Assembly: GCA_044220545.1 (NCBI GenBank)
Contig: JBGAQX010000002.1
Span: 1-64,000 of the forward strand
Direction of reading: 5' to 3'
Source: Fen-999 sp044220545
GTDB lineage: Bacteria; Pseudomonadota; Gammaproteobacteria; Burkholderiales; Rhodocyclaceae
Length of the DNA: 64,000 nt
The stretch's first letter is position 1. Every line of letters begins with the position of its first letter. A program made the translations under genes and the position numbers. Under the pieces are notes generated by a model, which searched no databases, was not told the origin of the DNA, and worked only from the letters and a program-made list of their open reading frames with translations. Of the stretch, positions 1 to 8,407 are shown piece by piece.

Positions 1-533
1 GTCTCGACGAACTTGGGGCGCAGGTTGCGGTAGTCGATGTAGTAGGCATGTTCCCAGACGTCGACGCACAACAGCGCCTTGTCACCGGTGGTCAGCGGGG
101 TGCCGGCGGCGCCCATGTTGACGATGTCGACGGAGCCGTCGGCCTTTTTGACCAGCCAGGTCCAGCCGGAACCGAAGTTGCCAACGGCCGAGGTTTGGAA
201 GGCTTTCTTGAAGTCGTCGAACGAGCCCCACTTCTTGTCGATGGCCGCGGCCAGGGCGCCGGTGGGCGCGCCGCCGCCATTCGGCTTCAGGCAGTTCCAG
301 AAGAAGGTGTGGTTCCAGACCTGGGCGGAGTTGTTGTAGATGCCGCCGGCGGGCGCGGACTTGACGATCTCTTCGAGCGACTTGCTCTCGAAGTCGGTGC
401 CCTTGATCAGGTTGTTCAGGTTGGTGACGTAGGCCTGATGATGCTTGGCGTAGTGGTACTCGAAGGTTTCCTTCGACATGTGCGGCGCCAGGGCGTCCAT
501 GGCAAAGGGCAGGGCGGGCAGGGTGTGTTCCAT
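1..533 (-). CDS. sodB: Fe superoxide dismutase, C-terminus cut by window edge
   Basis: The reverse strand from the ATG at 533 encodes about 177 residues before the window edge; the family is usually 190-200 residues, so only the last stretch is missing. The product converts superoxide to O2 and H2O2 in the cytoplasm. Visible landmarks are the N-terminal YHYAKHHQAYV helix with the first metal-ligand His, AQVWNHTFFWN with the second, NFGSGWTWLV, and DVWEHAYYIDYRN, which supplies the last Asp and His ligands. The pattern fits iron SODs better than manganese SODs. It sits downstream of xseA on the same strand with a 56-bp gap. Confident; the metal assignment rests on sequence pattern only. Confidence 0.95.
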   Translation of the reverse strand, partial: MEHTLPALPFAMDALAPHMSKETFEYHYAKHHQAYVTNLNNLIKGTDFESKSLEEIVKSAPAGGIYNNSAQVWNHTFFWNCLKPNGGGAPTGALAAAIDKKWGSFDDFKKAFQTSAVGNFGSGWTWLVKKADGSVDIVNMGAAGTPLTTGDKALLCVDVWEHAYYIDYRNLRPKFVE

Positions 534-589
534 GTGGGCTCTCCGGGATGGTGGTTGTCGTAAAGCGGTTATCGATAAGCCCGACAAGT

Positions 590-1873
590 CTAGTCGGGAA
601 TTATTTTGCTGACAAGGGCTTCCGCGCCGCCCTCGGCGAACTGCAATGAAATGGTCACGCCCGGTGCCAGTTGCCGCTCGCTGCGCACGAGTTGGCCTCG
701 CGGATCGCGCACCCAGGCGTAGCCGCGGGCCAGGGCCGATTTTGGATTGAGCGCCGTCAGGCTGGCGGCAAGGTGGGCCAGGCGGGTGCGGCTCGGTTCG
801 AGGGCCGGCCGGGCGCGGCTGAGGCGCAGGCGCAGGGCGGCGAGACGCTGGTCGCGCCGCGCCACCAGCCGTTCGCCGGCGCCGGCGAGCCGGGTCTCCA
901 GATGGGCGAGCCGCTGGTGGGCGCGGGCCAGGCGTTCGGCGGGATGCGCCAGTTGCCGCGCCAGCAGGTCGATCCGTTGCATGCGGCTTTCCAGGGCGGC
1001 GCGCATGGCCAGGCGCAACGCGGCGGCCAGGCCGGCTGTTTCGTTGGCGGCGTCGAACCAGCCGGCGCTGGCCAGCTCGGCGGCGGCCGTGGGGGTGGCG
1101 GCACGCCGGTCGGCGACGAGGTCGGCGATGGTGATGTCGGTCTCGTGGCCGATGCCGGCGATGACCGGGATCGGGCTGGCGGCGATGGCGCGGGCCACGA
1201 TCGCCTCGTTGAAGGGCCACAGGTCTTCCAGGCTGCCGCCGCCGCGCGTCACCAGCAGCAGATCGCATTCCGAGCGCTCGGCCGCCCGGCGCAGCGCTTC
1301 GGCGATCTGTCCGGCGGCTTCGCCACCCTGAACCAGTGTCGGATAGACGACGATCGGGACATGCGGCGCGCGCCGGGCCAGGGCGGCGACCACATCGCGC
1401 AAGGCGGCGGCCCTGGGCGAGGTGACGATGCCGATGCGGCGGGGAAAGCGCGGCAAGTCGCGCTTGCGCTCGTCCGCGAACAGGCCTTCGGCGGCCAGCT
1501 CTTCCTTCAGGCGCAGGAAGGCCTCATAGAGCCGGCCGAGGCCGGCCCGGCGCAGGCCTTCGACGTTCAGTTGAAAATCGCCACGCGCCTCGTAGAGCGT
1601 CACCAGCGCCCGGGCCTCCACTTGCTGACCATTCTCCAGCCGCCAGGACAGGGTTTGGGCGCGCGAGCGGAACATGGCGCAGCGAATTTGCGCTCCGGCA
1701 TCCTTCAGCGTGAAGTACAGGTGGCCGGACGGCGCCCGCGTCAGGTTCGATATCTCTCCGGCTACCCACAGCAACGGAAATTCACGCTCGAGCGCGGTGC
1801 GCGCGAGGCGGTTCAGCTCGGTAACGGTCAGGATTTCGGGGAGCAAGGCGGGGCGCGGGCGGGCGGGTGGCAC
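590..1873 (-). CDS. xseA: Exodeoxyribonuclease VII large subunit
   Basis: 427 aa, GTG start at 1873. XseA is the catalytic subunit of ExoVII, which degrades single-stranded DNA together with XseB. The N-terminal OB-fold (about residues 12-105) begins with ILTVTELNRLARTALE and contains LWVAGEISNLTRAPSGHLYFTLKD. The catalytic domain carries GIVTSPRAAALRD, VTRGGGSLEDLWPFNE and IAGIGHETDITIADLVAD, all typical of the family. An Arg/Leu-rich coiled coil fills the C-terminal third. No in-frame ATG lies nearby, so GTG is chosen. A small inverted repeat (CCCGAC at 580-585, GTCGGG at 593-598) spans the stop codon but has no clear U-tract on this strand. xseB is not in the window. Confidence 0.95.
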   Translation of the reverse strand: MPPARPRPALLPEILTVTELNRLARTALEREFPLLWVAGEISNLTRAPSGHLYFTLKDAGAQIRCAMFRSRAQTLSWRLENGQQVEARALVTLYEARGDFQLNVEGLRRAGLGRLYEAFLRLKEELAAEGLFADERKRDLPRFPRRIGIVTSPRAAALRDVVAALARRAPHVPIVVYPTLVQGGEAAGQIAEALRRAAERSECDLLLVTRGGGSLEDLWPFNEAIVARAIAASPIPVIAGIGHETDITIADLVADRRAATPTAAAELASAGWFDAANETAGLAAALRLAMRAALESRMQRIDLLARQLAHPAERLARAHQRLAHLETRLAGAGERLVARRDQRLAALRLRLSRARPALEPSRTRLAHLAASLTALNPKSALARGYAWVRDPRGQLVRSERQLAPGVTISLQFAEGGAEALVSKIIPD

Positions 1874-2076
1874 GGGCTGGGGAGCGGCATCGATTCTACC
1901 TCATCCACAAGCCCTACCCGTGACGCGGTCATGGTCTTGAAACCCGCATGGAATCAGGCCTCGGCGCTCAAGTCATTGATTCATATGGGTGTTGCTTGCG
2001 GTCAAAAGAGGTCGCTGGGCAATTTTCCCTTTTTGGCTCGCGACTTAGCGCAACTATGGACGCGGGATTCACAGAC

Positions 2077-2099
2077 TTTTCCACAGTTTTTGTGGAAAA
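2077..2099. promoter_or_regulatory. Inverted pair of DnaA-box-like 9-mers
   Basis: TTTTCCACA lies at 2077-2085 and its exact reverse complement TGTGGAAAA at 2091-2099, with 5 nt between. TTTTCCACA matches the relaxed DnaA-box consensus TTWTNCACA. The pair sits 36 bp before the Sel1 gene in an AT-richer patch of the 261-bp gap after xseA. It can also fold as a 9-bp hairpin, so a terminator or another operator is possible. Binding by DnaA is inference. Confidence 0.35.
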
Positions 2100-2134
2100 C
2101 CAGCCGGCCGATATTGGCTAATCTTGCGACCTAC

Positions 2135-3913
2135 ATGACGACATCCCCGGTTTTACCGACTTCCCTGGTGCCGCTGCGCCCCGCCGCGCTGCTCGGCATG
2201 TTTCGCGACGTGCTGGAAAGCAGCCTGATCGAGCGTGGCGCTGTTCAGGGGCTGGAGTTGCTGGGGCCGGCGGACGGCTTCTGGCGGCAGGTGGGCCTGG
2301 CCGAGCTGAAACGGATGGCCGAAGGTGGCAATGTCTCGGCGCAGGCGGAGTTGGCCTGGCGCTCGGCGGTCGGCGAGGGCGTCGCCAAGTCGCACGCGCA
2401 GGCGGTGCATTGGTCGGCAAAAAGCGCCGAACAGGGCTGCGCCGCCGGCGAAGCCGTGTTGGGCTGGTTGCTCTATCACGGCTTTGGCCTGCCCCGCGAT
2501 CATGCCGAGGCCGCACGCCTGCTCAGACGTGCCGCCGACAAGGGCCATGCGCGCGCGTTCGATCTCCTGGGCCGCTGCCATTTCTTTGCTCGTGGCGTTC
2601 CCGAGGACCGCGCCGAGGCCGTCAAGTGCTGGCGTGAGGCGGCTCGCCACGATGTCGGCGCGGCCATGTTCTCCTTGGGACTGTGTCTCTACGCCGGCGA
2701 AGGCGGCGTGGCGAACCGTACCGAAGCGGTCGCCTGGTTTCATGCCGCCGCCGCCAAGCGCATCAGCGGCGCCATGTTCCTGCTCGGCCAGTGCTACACA
2801 TTCGGCATGGGGGTTGGCGCCGATGCGGCGGCCGGTCTCGACTGGTACCGCCAGGCGGCCGAACTGGGCTACCGGGAAGCCGAGTTCGAGTTGGGCGAAG
2901 CGCACGCCGCGGGCCGGCTGGGCACCGGCCCCAACCTGCTCGAGGCGCTACGCTGGTGGCGGGCGGCCGCCCGGCAGGGCCATGGCCGCGCCTGCCTGAA
3001 AGTGGCCCACTGCTATCGCTGGGGCGACGCGGTGGCCGAAAACAAGTCGCTGGCCGTGTCCTGGTACCGGCGCGCCGTCGAGGCGGGCGATCCGCAGGCC
3101 AATGTCTGGCTCGGCGAATGCCACGAGCATGGTGAGGGCGTGCCGGCCGACGCCCGCTATGCCGTGGCCTACTACCGGCTGGCCGCCGAGGCCGGAGAAG
3201 CGCACGGCCAGGCCGAACTGGGCCGCTGTCTTCTGCATGGCAGGGGCATCGCCGCCGATCGGCGGCGCGGTGAAGCCTTGCTGCGGGCCGCCGCCGAAGG
3301 TGGCTGGCCGTCGGCGCTCGGCGAGTTGGAGCGTTACTGGTTCGCCGCGGGCGAGCGCCTGCTGCATGGCCGGCCGCCCGACCCGGCCGGCGCCGCCCGC
3401 CACTACCGCAAGGCGGCCGAGCTGGGCCACCGGCGGGCGGCGCTGATGCTCGCCGAGTGTCTGCGCCACGGTGTCGGCGGCGAGCCGGACTTGCCGCAGG
3501 CCATGGTCTGGTACCGCAAGGCGGCGTCGCTCTTCGACGCGAAGATCGCCCTGGGCGACATGTACTACTTCGGCTGGGGCGTCGAGCGCAACGCCCGCGA
3601 GGCGGTCCGCTGGTACGAGCAGGCCGTGGCCCAGCACGAGGACGCCTATGCCATGTACAGCCTCGGCTACTGCCTGCTGCACGGCGAAGGGACGCGGCGC
3701 GACGCGCGCGCCGGCTTGCGCTGGTTGCGGCAGTCGGCGCTGCTGGGCGAGGTGGATGCCCAGTACGAACTGGGCACTGCCTACTATCGGGGCACGGGTA
3801 CCGCCACCAATTCCCGGCTGGCGATGCGCTGGCTGCGTTCGGCGGCCCGACTTGGCCACGCCCAGGCGCTGGCGTTTCTGGAGCGGGTCGAGCGCGGCGG
3901 CAAGCTCAACTAG
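2135..3913 (+). CDS. Sel1-repeat (TPR-like) protein
   Basis: 592 aa from the ATG at 2135. The same frame is open far upstream, but that part runs antisense to xseA and has no Sel1 features, so it is excluded. From about residue 65 to the end the protein is a string of roughly 13-14 Sel1-like repeats of about 36 residues (for example AEAARLLRRAADKGHARAFD and ARYAVAYYRLAAEAGEAHGQ), which form an alpha-solenoid used for protein-protein contacts. No signal peptide or membrane segment is visible, so it is probably cytoplasmic. No enzymatic motif is seen. Its 3' end overlaps the convergent J-domain gene by 8 bp. Specific function unknown. Confidence 0.85.
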   Translation: MTTSPVLPTSLVPLRPAALLGMFRDVLESSLIERGAVQGLELLGPADGFWRQVGLAELKRMAEGGNVSAQAELAWRSAVGEGVAKSHAQAVHWSAKSAEQGCAAGEAVLGWLLYHGFGLPRDHAEAARLLRRAADKGHARAFDLLGRCHFFARGVPEDRAEAVKCWREAARHDVGAAMFSLGLCLYAGEGGVANRTEAVAWFHAAAAKRISGAMFLLGQCYTFGMGVGADAAAGLDWYRQAAELGYREAEFELGEAHAAGRLGTGPNLLEALRWWRAAARQGHGRACLKVAHCYRWGDAVAENKSLAVSWYRRAVEAGDPQANVWLGECHEHGEGVPADARYAVAYYRLAAEAGEAHGQAELGRCLLHGRGIAADRRRGEALLRAAAEGGWPSALGELERYWFAAGERLLHGRPPDPAGAARHYRKAAELGHRRAALMLAECLRHGVGGEPDLPQAMVWYRKAASLFDAKIALGDMYYFGWGVERNAREAVRWYEQAVAQHEDAYAMYSLGYCLLHGEGTRRDARAGLRWLRQSALLGEVDAQYELGTAYYRGTGTATNSRLAMRWLRSAARLGHAQALAFLERVERGGKLN

Positions 3914-5282
3914 CCAGGTCGGCGCGAACGGCGGCGATGTCGGCGTCGAGCCGTGCGGCCATTTCCCGCAACAGGTCGCGGCCGGCGCGGCGGGCGATAT
4001 TGGCGGCCGTGAACAGTTCGTAGAGCTTGGAGCCGAACAGCCGGTTCAACTCGCCCTCGATCTCGGCGATCCGACGCTTCAGTCGCGCCACTTGCGCGGA
4101 CAGACTGTCGCTATCGCCCGCTGTACCGGCCAGCGATTCCCGCCAGGCACCTTCCTGCCAGAGCGCCAGCACCTCGCGCAAGGCGGGTTCGTCGCCGGCC
4201 CGGTAGGCGCGATTGGCCTCGGCCATCAGTTGCGTGCGCCAGGCGCGGTCGCTGTCGTCGCGGGCGCGATCCGGGTGAATCCGTTGTGCCAGTTGGCGGT
4301 AGAGTTTCTTGATGTCGCCGCTCGGGGCGAAGGGCTTGGCCTCGCCGCGATCGAGCTCGGCGAAGCGCCGGTTTTCGCGCTGCGATTGTTCGGCCCGCGA
4401 CTGGGCGGCCTCGGCGGCACGCCCGGCATCGGGATCCTCGGGGTGAGCGGCGGCGCGACGCGCGGCCAGTTCCGCCCGCAGGCCGTCGAGCGTGCCCATG
4501 CGGGTGCCGATCAGCCCGTGGTAGCGGCGGGTGAAGTCGGCTATCTCGGCCTGGGCGGTGGCCAGCTCGAGTTCCAGTTCCGACAGTTCCTGGGTCAATA
4601 CTTCGAGTTCGGCCCGCTGGCGGCTGGTCGGGTCGGCCCGGACCAGCGCGCCGGCAAAACCGCCGACCGGCTCGTCGAGCAGCAGGGTGCGCGTGGCACC
4701 GGGCCAGGGCCCGCGGGCATCGTCGGGCAAGCGGGCCGCGTCGACCAGCACCACCCATTCGGAAGGCGCGGTCAGGCGCCGTGCCAGAGAGACCGGCAGA
4801 ACGCGTACCGGGAACAGCCGCTCGACCTGATTCGGCCAGGGTTCGTTGTCCAGGTCGCGCCGGCTCCAGGCCTGGCTATCGCGCCACAAGCCGGCGCAAG
4901 CGTCCAACTGGCGGCGCTGGGTGACCCAGGCCGGGCCATCGGCATCGTCGCCGGCGCGGGACAGACGGCTCTTGAGCAGCGACAGGGTGGCGCGCAGGGC
5001 AATGCGGCAGGCATAGTCCGCGGCCGGCAGTACCAGGCACAGCGGCCGCAAGTTGAGATCGAGGGCGTTGGATATCTCGGGCAGCGACAAATCGTCGGCC
5101 GTGACCAGCAGCAGGGTCCGGTCGCGGGCCAATGCCTCGGCGGCCAACGCTGCCAGGGCGGCGGCCAGCGCCGGCGCGGCCGCCCCGCGCAGCGGCAGGG
5201 TCGTGACGGCGGGGCCGCCCGGGGCAAGCAGGCTGGCCAGCCAAACCTGCGCCGCCACGGCGCCATCGTCGGTTTCATTCAT
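3906..5282 (-). CDS. Protein with an internal J-domain and coiled coils
   Basis: 458 aa from the ATG at 5282; upstream sequence in the same frame is antisense to exbB and is excluded. A J-domain-like segment with the diagnostic HPD at about residues 336-338 (DIKKLYRQLAQRIHPDRARD) indicates an Hsp70 (DnaK) co-chaperone. It is flanked by a Glu/Ala-rich coiled coil (about 225-320) and a second helical region (about 395-458). The first 200 residues are Ala/Leu-rich with LLLVTADDLSLPEI and WVVLVDAARLPDD; I cannot name this domain. There are no Zn-finger or G/F regions, so it is a type III-like J protein rather than DnaJ. It faces the Sel1 gene tail to tail. Client unknown. Confidence 0.75.
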   Translation of the reverse strand: MNETDDGAVAAQVWLASLLAPGGPAVTTLPLRGAAAPALAAALAALAAEALARDRTLLLVTADDLSLPEISNALDLNLRPLCLVLPAADYACRIALRATLSLLKSRLSRAGDDADGPAWVTQRRQLDACAGLWRDSQAWSRRDLDNEPWPNQVERLFPVRVLPVSLARRLTAPSEWVVLVDAARLPDDARGPWPGATRTLLLDEPVGGFAGALVRADPTSRQRAELEVLTQELSELELELATAQAEIADFTRRYHGLIGTRMGTLDGLRAELAARRAAAHPEDPDAGRAAEAAQSRAEQSQRENRRFAELDRGEAKPFAPSGDIKKLYRQLAQRIHPDRARDDSDRAWRTQLMAEANRAYRAGDEPALREVLALWQEGAWRESLAGTAGDSDSLSAQVARLKRRIAEIEGELNRLFGSKLYELFTAANIARRAGRDLLREMAARLDADIAAVRADLAS

Positions 5283-5340
5283 GGTGGGCGATTCTAGCAG
5301 CGGCGCCGGGCCGCGGCCGGCCACGCGCCAGTCGCGCGCC

Positions 5341-5369
5341 TTGCCGATTTCATGATGGGACGCTAAAGT
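5341..5369 (+). promoter_or_regulatory. Sigma-70-like promoter for exbB operon
   Basis: TTGCCG at 5341-5346 and TAAAGT at 5364-5369 are separated by 17 bp. The predicted start is near 5376, about 25 nt before the chosen GTG of exbB, which argues against the in-frame TTG at 5376 as the start codon. Confidence 0.5.
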
Positions 5370-5399
5370 GCGCGCTTGTTCGAATTCCCGGGAGCGCGC

Positions 5400-6005
5400 G
5401 TGTTTTCCATTATTCAGGCTGCCGGTTGGCCAATCTATTTCCTGCTGTTGACCTCCATCATCGCCGTGGCGCTGATCATCGAGCGCGCCGTCGCCTTGCG
5501 TCGGGCCAAAATCGTTCCCGCCGGCCTGCTGACAGCCGTCGTGGCGGACTATCGGCAGAACGGGGTGAACGAGGAGACGCTGAAGCGCCTCCATGCCCAC
5601 TCGCACCTTGGGCGCGTGCTCGCGGCCGGCTTGCGCAACGTCAAGGCGTCGCGCGAGGTGATGAAGGAGTCGATCGAGGAGGCCGGCCGCAGCGCGGCGC
5701 ACGATCTGGAGCGCTTCCTGACCAGCCTGGGCACCATCGCCTCGATCAGCCCGCTGATGGGCCTGTTCGGCACGGTGGTCGGCATGATCGAGATCTTCGG
5801 TTCGGCGACCGGGTCGGGCAACAATCCGCAGCAGTTGGCCCATGGTATCTCGGTGGCGCTCTACAACACGGGCTTCGGCCTGATCATCGCCATTCCGGCC
5901 ATGATCTTCTATCGCCACTTCCGGGCACAGGTCGATAGCTTCGTGGTCGAGATGGAATTGCAGGCCGTGAAACTGGTCGAGTTGGTGCACGGGGAAAGAG
6001 CGTGA
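5400..6005 (+). CDS. exbB: ExbB/TolQ-type proton channel protein
   Basis: 201 aa from the GTG at 5400, chosen because GGGAG lies 5 nt upstream and homologues begin with FSIIQAAGWP; an in-frame TTG at 5376 is the alternative. It is an inner-membrane MotA/TolQ/ExbB-family protein with three membrane helices: about residues 8-30, and a pair near 125-150 (LGTIASISPLMGLFGTVVGMIEIF) and 165-185. With ExbD it uses the proton gradient to energise outer-membrane transport or envelope processes. Its stop overlaps the exbD GTG by 4 bp. No tonB or tolA is adjacent, so the energised partner is unknown. Placement before lpxK and kdsB is common in betaproteobacteria. Confidence 0.9.
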   Translation: MFSIIQAAGWPIYFLLLTSIIAVALIIERAVALRRAKIVPAGLLTAVVADYRQNGVNEETLKRLHAHSHLGRVLAAGLRNVKASREVMKESIEEAGRSAAHDLERFLTSLGTIASISPLMGLFGTVVGMIEIFGSATGSGNNPQQLAHGISVALYNTGFGLIIAIPAMIFYRHFRAQVDSFVVEMELQAVKLVELVHGERA

Positions 6006-6421
6006 ACTTCCAGCGCGGTCGAGCCCGCGAGGAGCCGGAGATCAACCTGATTCCGATGATCGACGTGCTGCTGGTGATTCTGATTTTCCTCATGATCACC
6101 ACCACCTACTCGAAGTTCGCCGGCCTGGAGATCAACCTGCCGACCGCCGATGCCCAGGCCCAGAAGGAGCAGCCCAGCGAAGTCAATGTCATGGTGACCG
6201 CCAACGGCGACATCATGGTGAACAAGGTGCCGGTGGCCGGTCGCGACGTCGAAGCCATCGGGGTCGCCTTGAAGCGCGCCGCCGGCGACACGAGGGAACC
6301 GGTGGTGATCATCAACGCCGATGCGAAGGCGACCCATCAGAGCGTCATCGACGTCATGCAGGCTGCCCAGCAGTCGGGGCTTTCGCATATCTCCTTTGCC
6401 ACGCAACAGGCCAATCGTTGA
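6002..6421 (+). CDS. exbD: ExbD/TolR-type biopolymer transport protein
   Basis: 139 aa, GTG start at 6002 overlapping the exbB stop. A short cytoplasmic N-terminus (RGRAREEPEINLIPMIDV) is followed by one membrane helix (about residues 18-38, VLLVILIFLMITTTYS) carrying the conserved Asp (IDV) that conducts protons. The rest is a periplasmic domain with INADAKATHQSVIDVMQAAQ, the usual ExbD C-terminal pattern. It forms the energiser with ExbB. Translational coupling to exbB is suggested by the overlap. Length is normal for the family. Confidence 0.93.
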   Translation: MNFQRGRAREEPEINLIPMIDVLLVILIFLMITTTYSKFAGLEINLPTADAQAQKEQPSEVNVMVTANGDIMVNKVPVAGRDVEAIGVALKRAAGDTREPVVIINADAKATHQSVIDVMQAAQQSGLSHISFATQQANR

Positions 6422-7382
6422 GCGGATCTGGCGGCGGCGCGGGCTGCCGGCCTGGTTGCTGCTTCCCGTCGGTATCGTCTTCTTCCTGGTCGTAGCCCTG
6501 CGCCGCCGGCTGTATCGCGGCGGCGTCCTGGCCCGCGAGCGACTGCCGGTACCGGTCATCGTCGTCGGCAACATCACGGTCGGCGGCTCCGGCAAGACCC
6601 CGCTGATCCTCTGGCTGGTCGATGCGTTGAGGCGGCGCGGCCGCCGCCCCGGGGTCGTCAGCCGCGGCTACGGCGGCGGTGTCGATGGCGTGGGCGAAGT
6701 GGAGCCCGATAGCGTCGCCGAATTGGTCGGCGACGAACCGCTGCTGATCCGCCGCCGCGCCGGCTGCCCGGTCTTTGTCGGCCGGGATCGCGTCGCCGCC
6801 GGCAATGCGCTGCTGGCCCGACATTCGGACTGCGACGTGATTCTCTGCGACGACGGTTTGCAGCACTACCGCCTTGCTCGAGACGTGGAGATTGCCGTGC
6901 TCGACCGGCGCGGCCTCTGGAATGGCTGGCCTCTGCCGGCCGGCCCCCTGCGTGAGCCGGAGTCGCGCCTGCGGACGGTCGATGCGGTGGTGGCCAACGA
7001 CTGGTCGGGGCCGGCGGGATTTCGCATGACCCTGGCCGGCGATAGCTTCCAGCTCTTGAACGGCGCCGCCAGCCGTCCAGCGGCCGAACTCGCGGGACTG
7101 CGCCTGCACGCCGTCGCCGGTATCGGCGAGCCGCAGCGCTTCTTCGATCATCTGGCCGGGCTTGGCCTTGGTTTCGAGGCCCATGCCTTCGCCGATCATC
7201 ATCGCTTTGTCGCGGCCGACCTGGCTTTCGACGGCGACGCGATCCTGACCACGGAAAAGGACGCGGTAAAATTCGGCCTGCTCGCCGCGCTGCCCGTCTG
7301 GGTGCTGCCGGTTACGGCGGTCGTGGCGCCCGACTTGGGGCAATTCGTATTGGAGAAGATCAATGGACGCTCGCCTGCTTGA
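6396..7382 (+). CDS. lpxK: Tetraacyldisaccharide 4'-kinase
   Basis: About 328 aa if it begins at the TTG at 6396, inside the end of exbD. The frame stays open upstream and no ATG or GTG is well placed, so the start is uncertain by up to some 15 residues. LpxK phosphorylates the lipid A disaccharide on the inner face of the inner membrane, giving lipid IVA. Visible are an N-terminal membrane-associating stretch (WLLLPVGIVFFLVVAL), VPVIVVGNITVGGSGKTP with the Walker A loop, VVSRGYGG, CDDGLQHYRLARDVEIAVLD, and TTEKDAVK near the end. It overlaps ycaR by 20 bp. Confidence 0.92.
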   Translation: MPRNRPIVERIWRRRGLPAWLLLPVGIVFFLVVALRRRLYRGGVLARERLPVPVIVVGNITVGGSGKTPLILWLVDALRRRGRRPGVVSRGYGGGVDGVGEVEPDSVAELVGDEPLLIRRRAGCPVFVGRDRVAAGNALLARHSDCDVILCDDGLQHYRLARDVEIAVLDRRGLWNGWPLPAGPLREPESRLRTVDAVVANDWSGPAGFRMTLAGDSFQLLNGAASRPAAELAGLRLHAVAGIGEPQRFFDHLAGLGLGFEAHAFADHHRFVAADLAFDGDAILTTEKDAVKFGLLAALPVWVLPVTAVVAPDLGQFVLEKINGRSPA

Positions 7383-7539
7383 AATCCTTGTATGCCCGCT
7401 CTGCAAGGGTCCGCTCGACTACCGCAAGGGGAATGCGGAACTGGTCTGCAAGCCGTGCCGGCTGGCCTATCCGGTCAAGGACGACATTCCGATCATGCTG
7501 GAAGACGAGGCGAGGCAGATGGGGCCGGACGAGCCGTGA
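7363..7539 (+). CDS. ycaR: Trm112/YcaR-family small zinc-ribbon-like protein
   Basis: 58 aa from the ATG at 7363. The protein opens with MDARLLEILVCPLCKGPL and contains a second CxxC (CKPC) followed by LAYPVKDDIPIML, the standard Trm112-like/YcaR pattern. In enterobacteria this small protein lies between lpxK and kdsB, exactly as here. It overlaps lpxK by 20 bp and kdsB by 4 bp, so it should be translated as part of the operon. Its molecular role in bacteria is not well defined; Trm112 itself is a methyltransferase activator in eukaryotes. Confidence 0.9.
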   Translation: MDARLLEILVCPLCKGPLDYRKGNAELVCKPCRLAYPVKDDIPIMLEDEARQMGPDEP

Positions 7540-8312
7540 GCTTTCATGTGGTGGTGCCGGCCCGCTACGCTTCGACGCGGCTGCCGGGCAAGCCCCTGGC
7601 TGATATCGGCGGTCGGCCCATGGTGGTGCGGGTGGTCGAGGCGGCGCTGCGGTCGGCCGCCAGCGACGTCTGTGTCGCCACCGACGACGAGCGGGTGTGC
7701 GCCGCGGTCGAGGGACATGGCCATCGCGCCGTGATGACGCGCGCCGACCACTTGAGCGGCACGGATCGCATCGCCGAAGTGGCCCTCGAGCTGGGCTGGG
7801 CGGACCACGACATCGTGGTCAACGTCCAGGGTGACGAGCCGCTGATCGAGCCGGCCTTGATCGACGCAGTGGCGGCGGCGCTGGCGAGCGACCTCGAGGC
7901 GGCGGTGGCCACCGCCGCGCATCCCATCGCCACCGCGGCGGACTTCTTCAATCCGAACGCCGTCAAGGTCGTGTGCGACGCCGCGGGTCGTGCCCTCTAT
8001 TTTTCGCGGGCGCCGATTCCCTGGGCGCGCGACGCCTTCGCCACCGACCGCGCGGCGCTGCCGTTGGGGCTCGGTGCGCTGCGTCACATCGGCATCTACG
8101 CCTATCGCGTCGGTTTTCTCCACCAGTACGGGAAGCTGGCGCCGGCACCCATCGAGCACAGTGAAGCGCTGGAGCAACTGCGCGTGTTGTGGCACGGGCA
8201 TGCAATTCGAGTGGCGGTGGCCGATTGCCCGCCCGAGCCCGGTGTCGACACGGCCGACGACCTGGAGCGGGTTCGAAGGAAATTTGATACCGCGATTCAT
8301 TTCCGCGTTTGA
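7536..8312 (+). CDS. kdsB: 3-deoxy-manno-octulosonate cytidylyltransferase
   Basis: 258 aa, GTG start at 7536 overlapping the ycaR stop (GTGA). KdsB activates Kdo with CTP to CMP-Kdo for lipopolysaccharide inner-core synthesis in the cytoplasm. Diagnostic stretches are VVVPARYASTRLPGKPLADI (nucleotide binding), MTRADHLSGTDRIAEV, VVNVQGDEPLIEP (metal-binding Asp), YFSRAPIPW and HIGIYAYRVGFL. The frame is open upstream, but that part overlaps ycaR in another frame and does not resemble KdsB. It is the last gene of the exbB-exbD-lpxK-ycaR-kdsB run. Confidence 0.96.
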   Translation: MSFHVVVPARYASTRLPGKPLADIGGRPMVVRVVEAALRSAASDVCVATDDERVCAAVEGHGHRAVMTRADHLSGTDRIAEVALELGWADHDIVVNVQGDEPLIEPALIDAVAAALASDLEAAVATAAHPIATAADFFNPNAVKVVCDAAGRALYFSRAPIPWARDAFATDRAALPLGLGALRHIGIYAYRVGFLHQYGKLAPAPIEHSEALEQLRVLWHGHAIRVAVADCPPEPGVDTADDLERVRRKFDTAIHFRV

Positions 8313-8407
8313 CCGCTCAGGGGAATGGGATTATGTTCGGCGGTTGGGAAGTGGACCATCAATAGAATAACTATTCACCGATTAGCGACAACACCAAGGG
8401 ACTAGAC

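Noticed and set aside
580..598. Inverted repeat at the end of xseA as an intrinsic terminator
   Set aside because: The stem is only 6 bp and the minus strand lacks a U-tract after it; on the plus strand no gene precedes it.
671..2134. Long plus-strand open frame that would extend the Sel1 gene upstream
   Set aside because: It is antisense to the well-supported xseA, has Gly/Gln/Ala-rich shadow composition and no Sel1 repeats.
5283..5990. Minus-strand extension of the J-domain gene frame
   Set aside because: It runs antisense to exbB and is rich in Asp/His/Arg as expected for a shadow frame; the ATG at 5282 gives a sensible protein.
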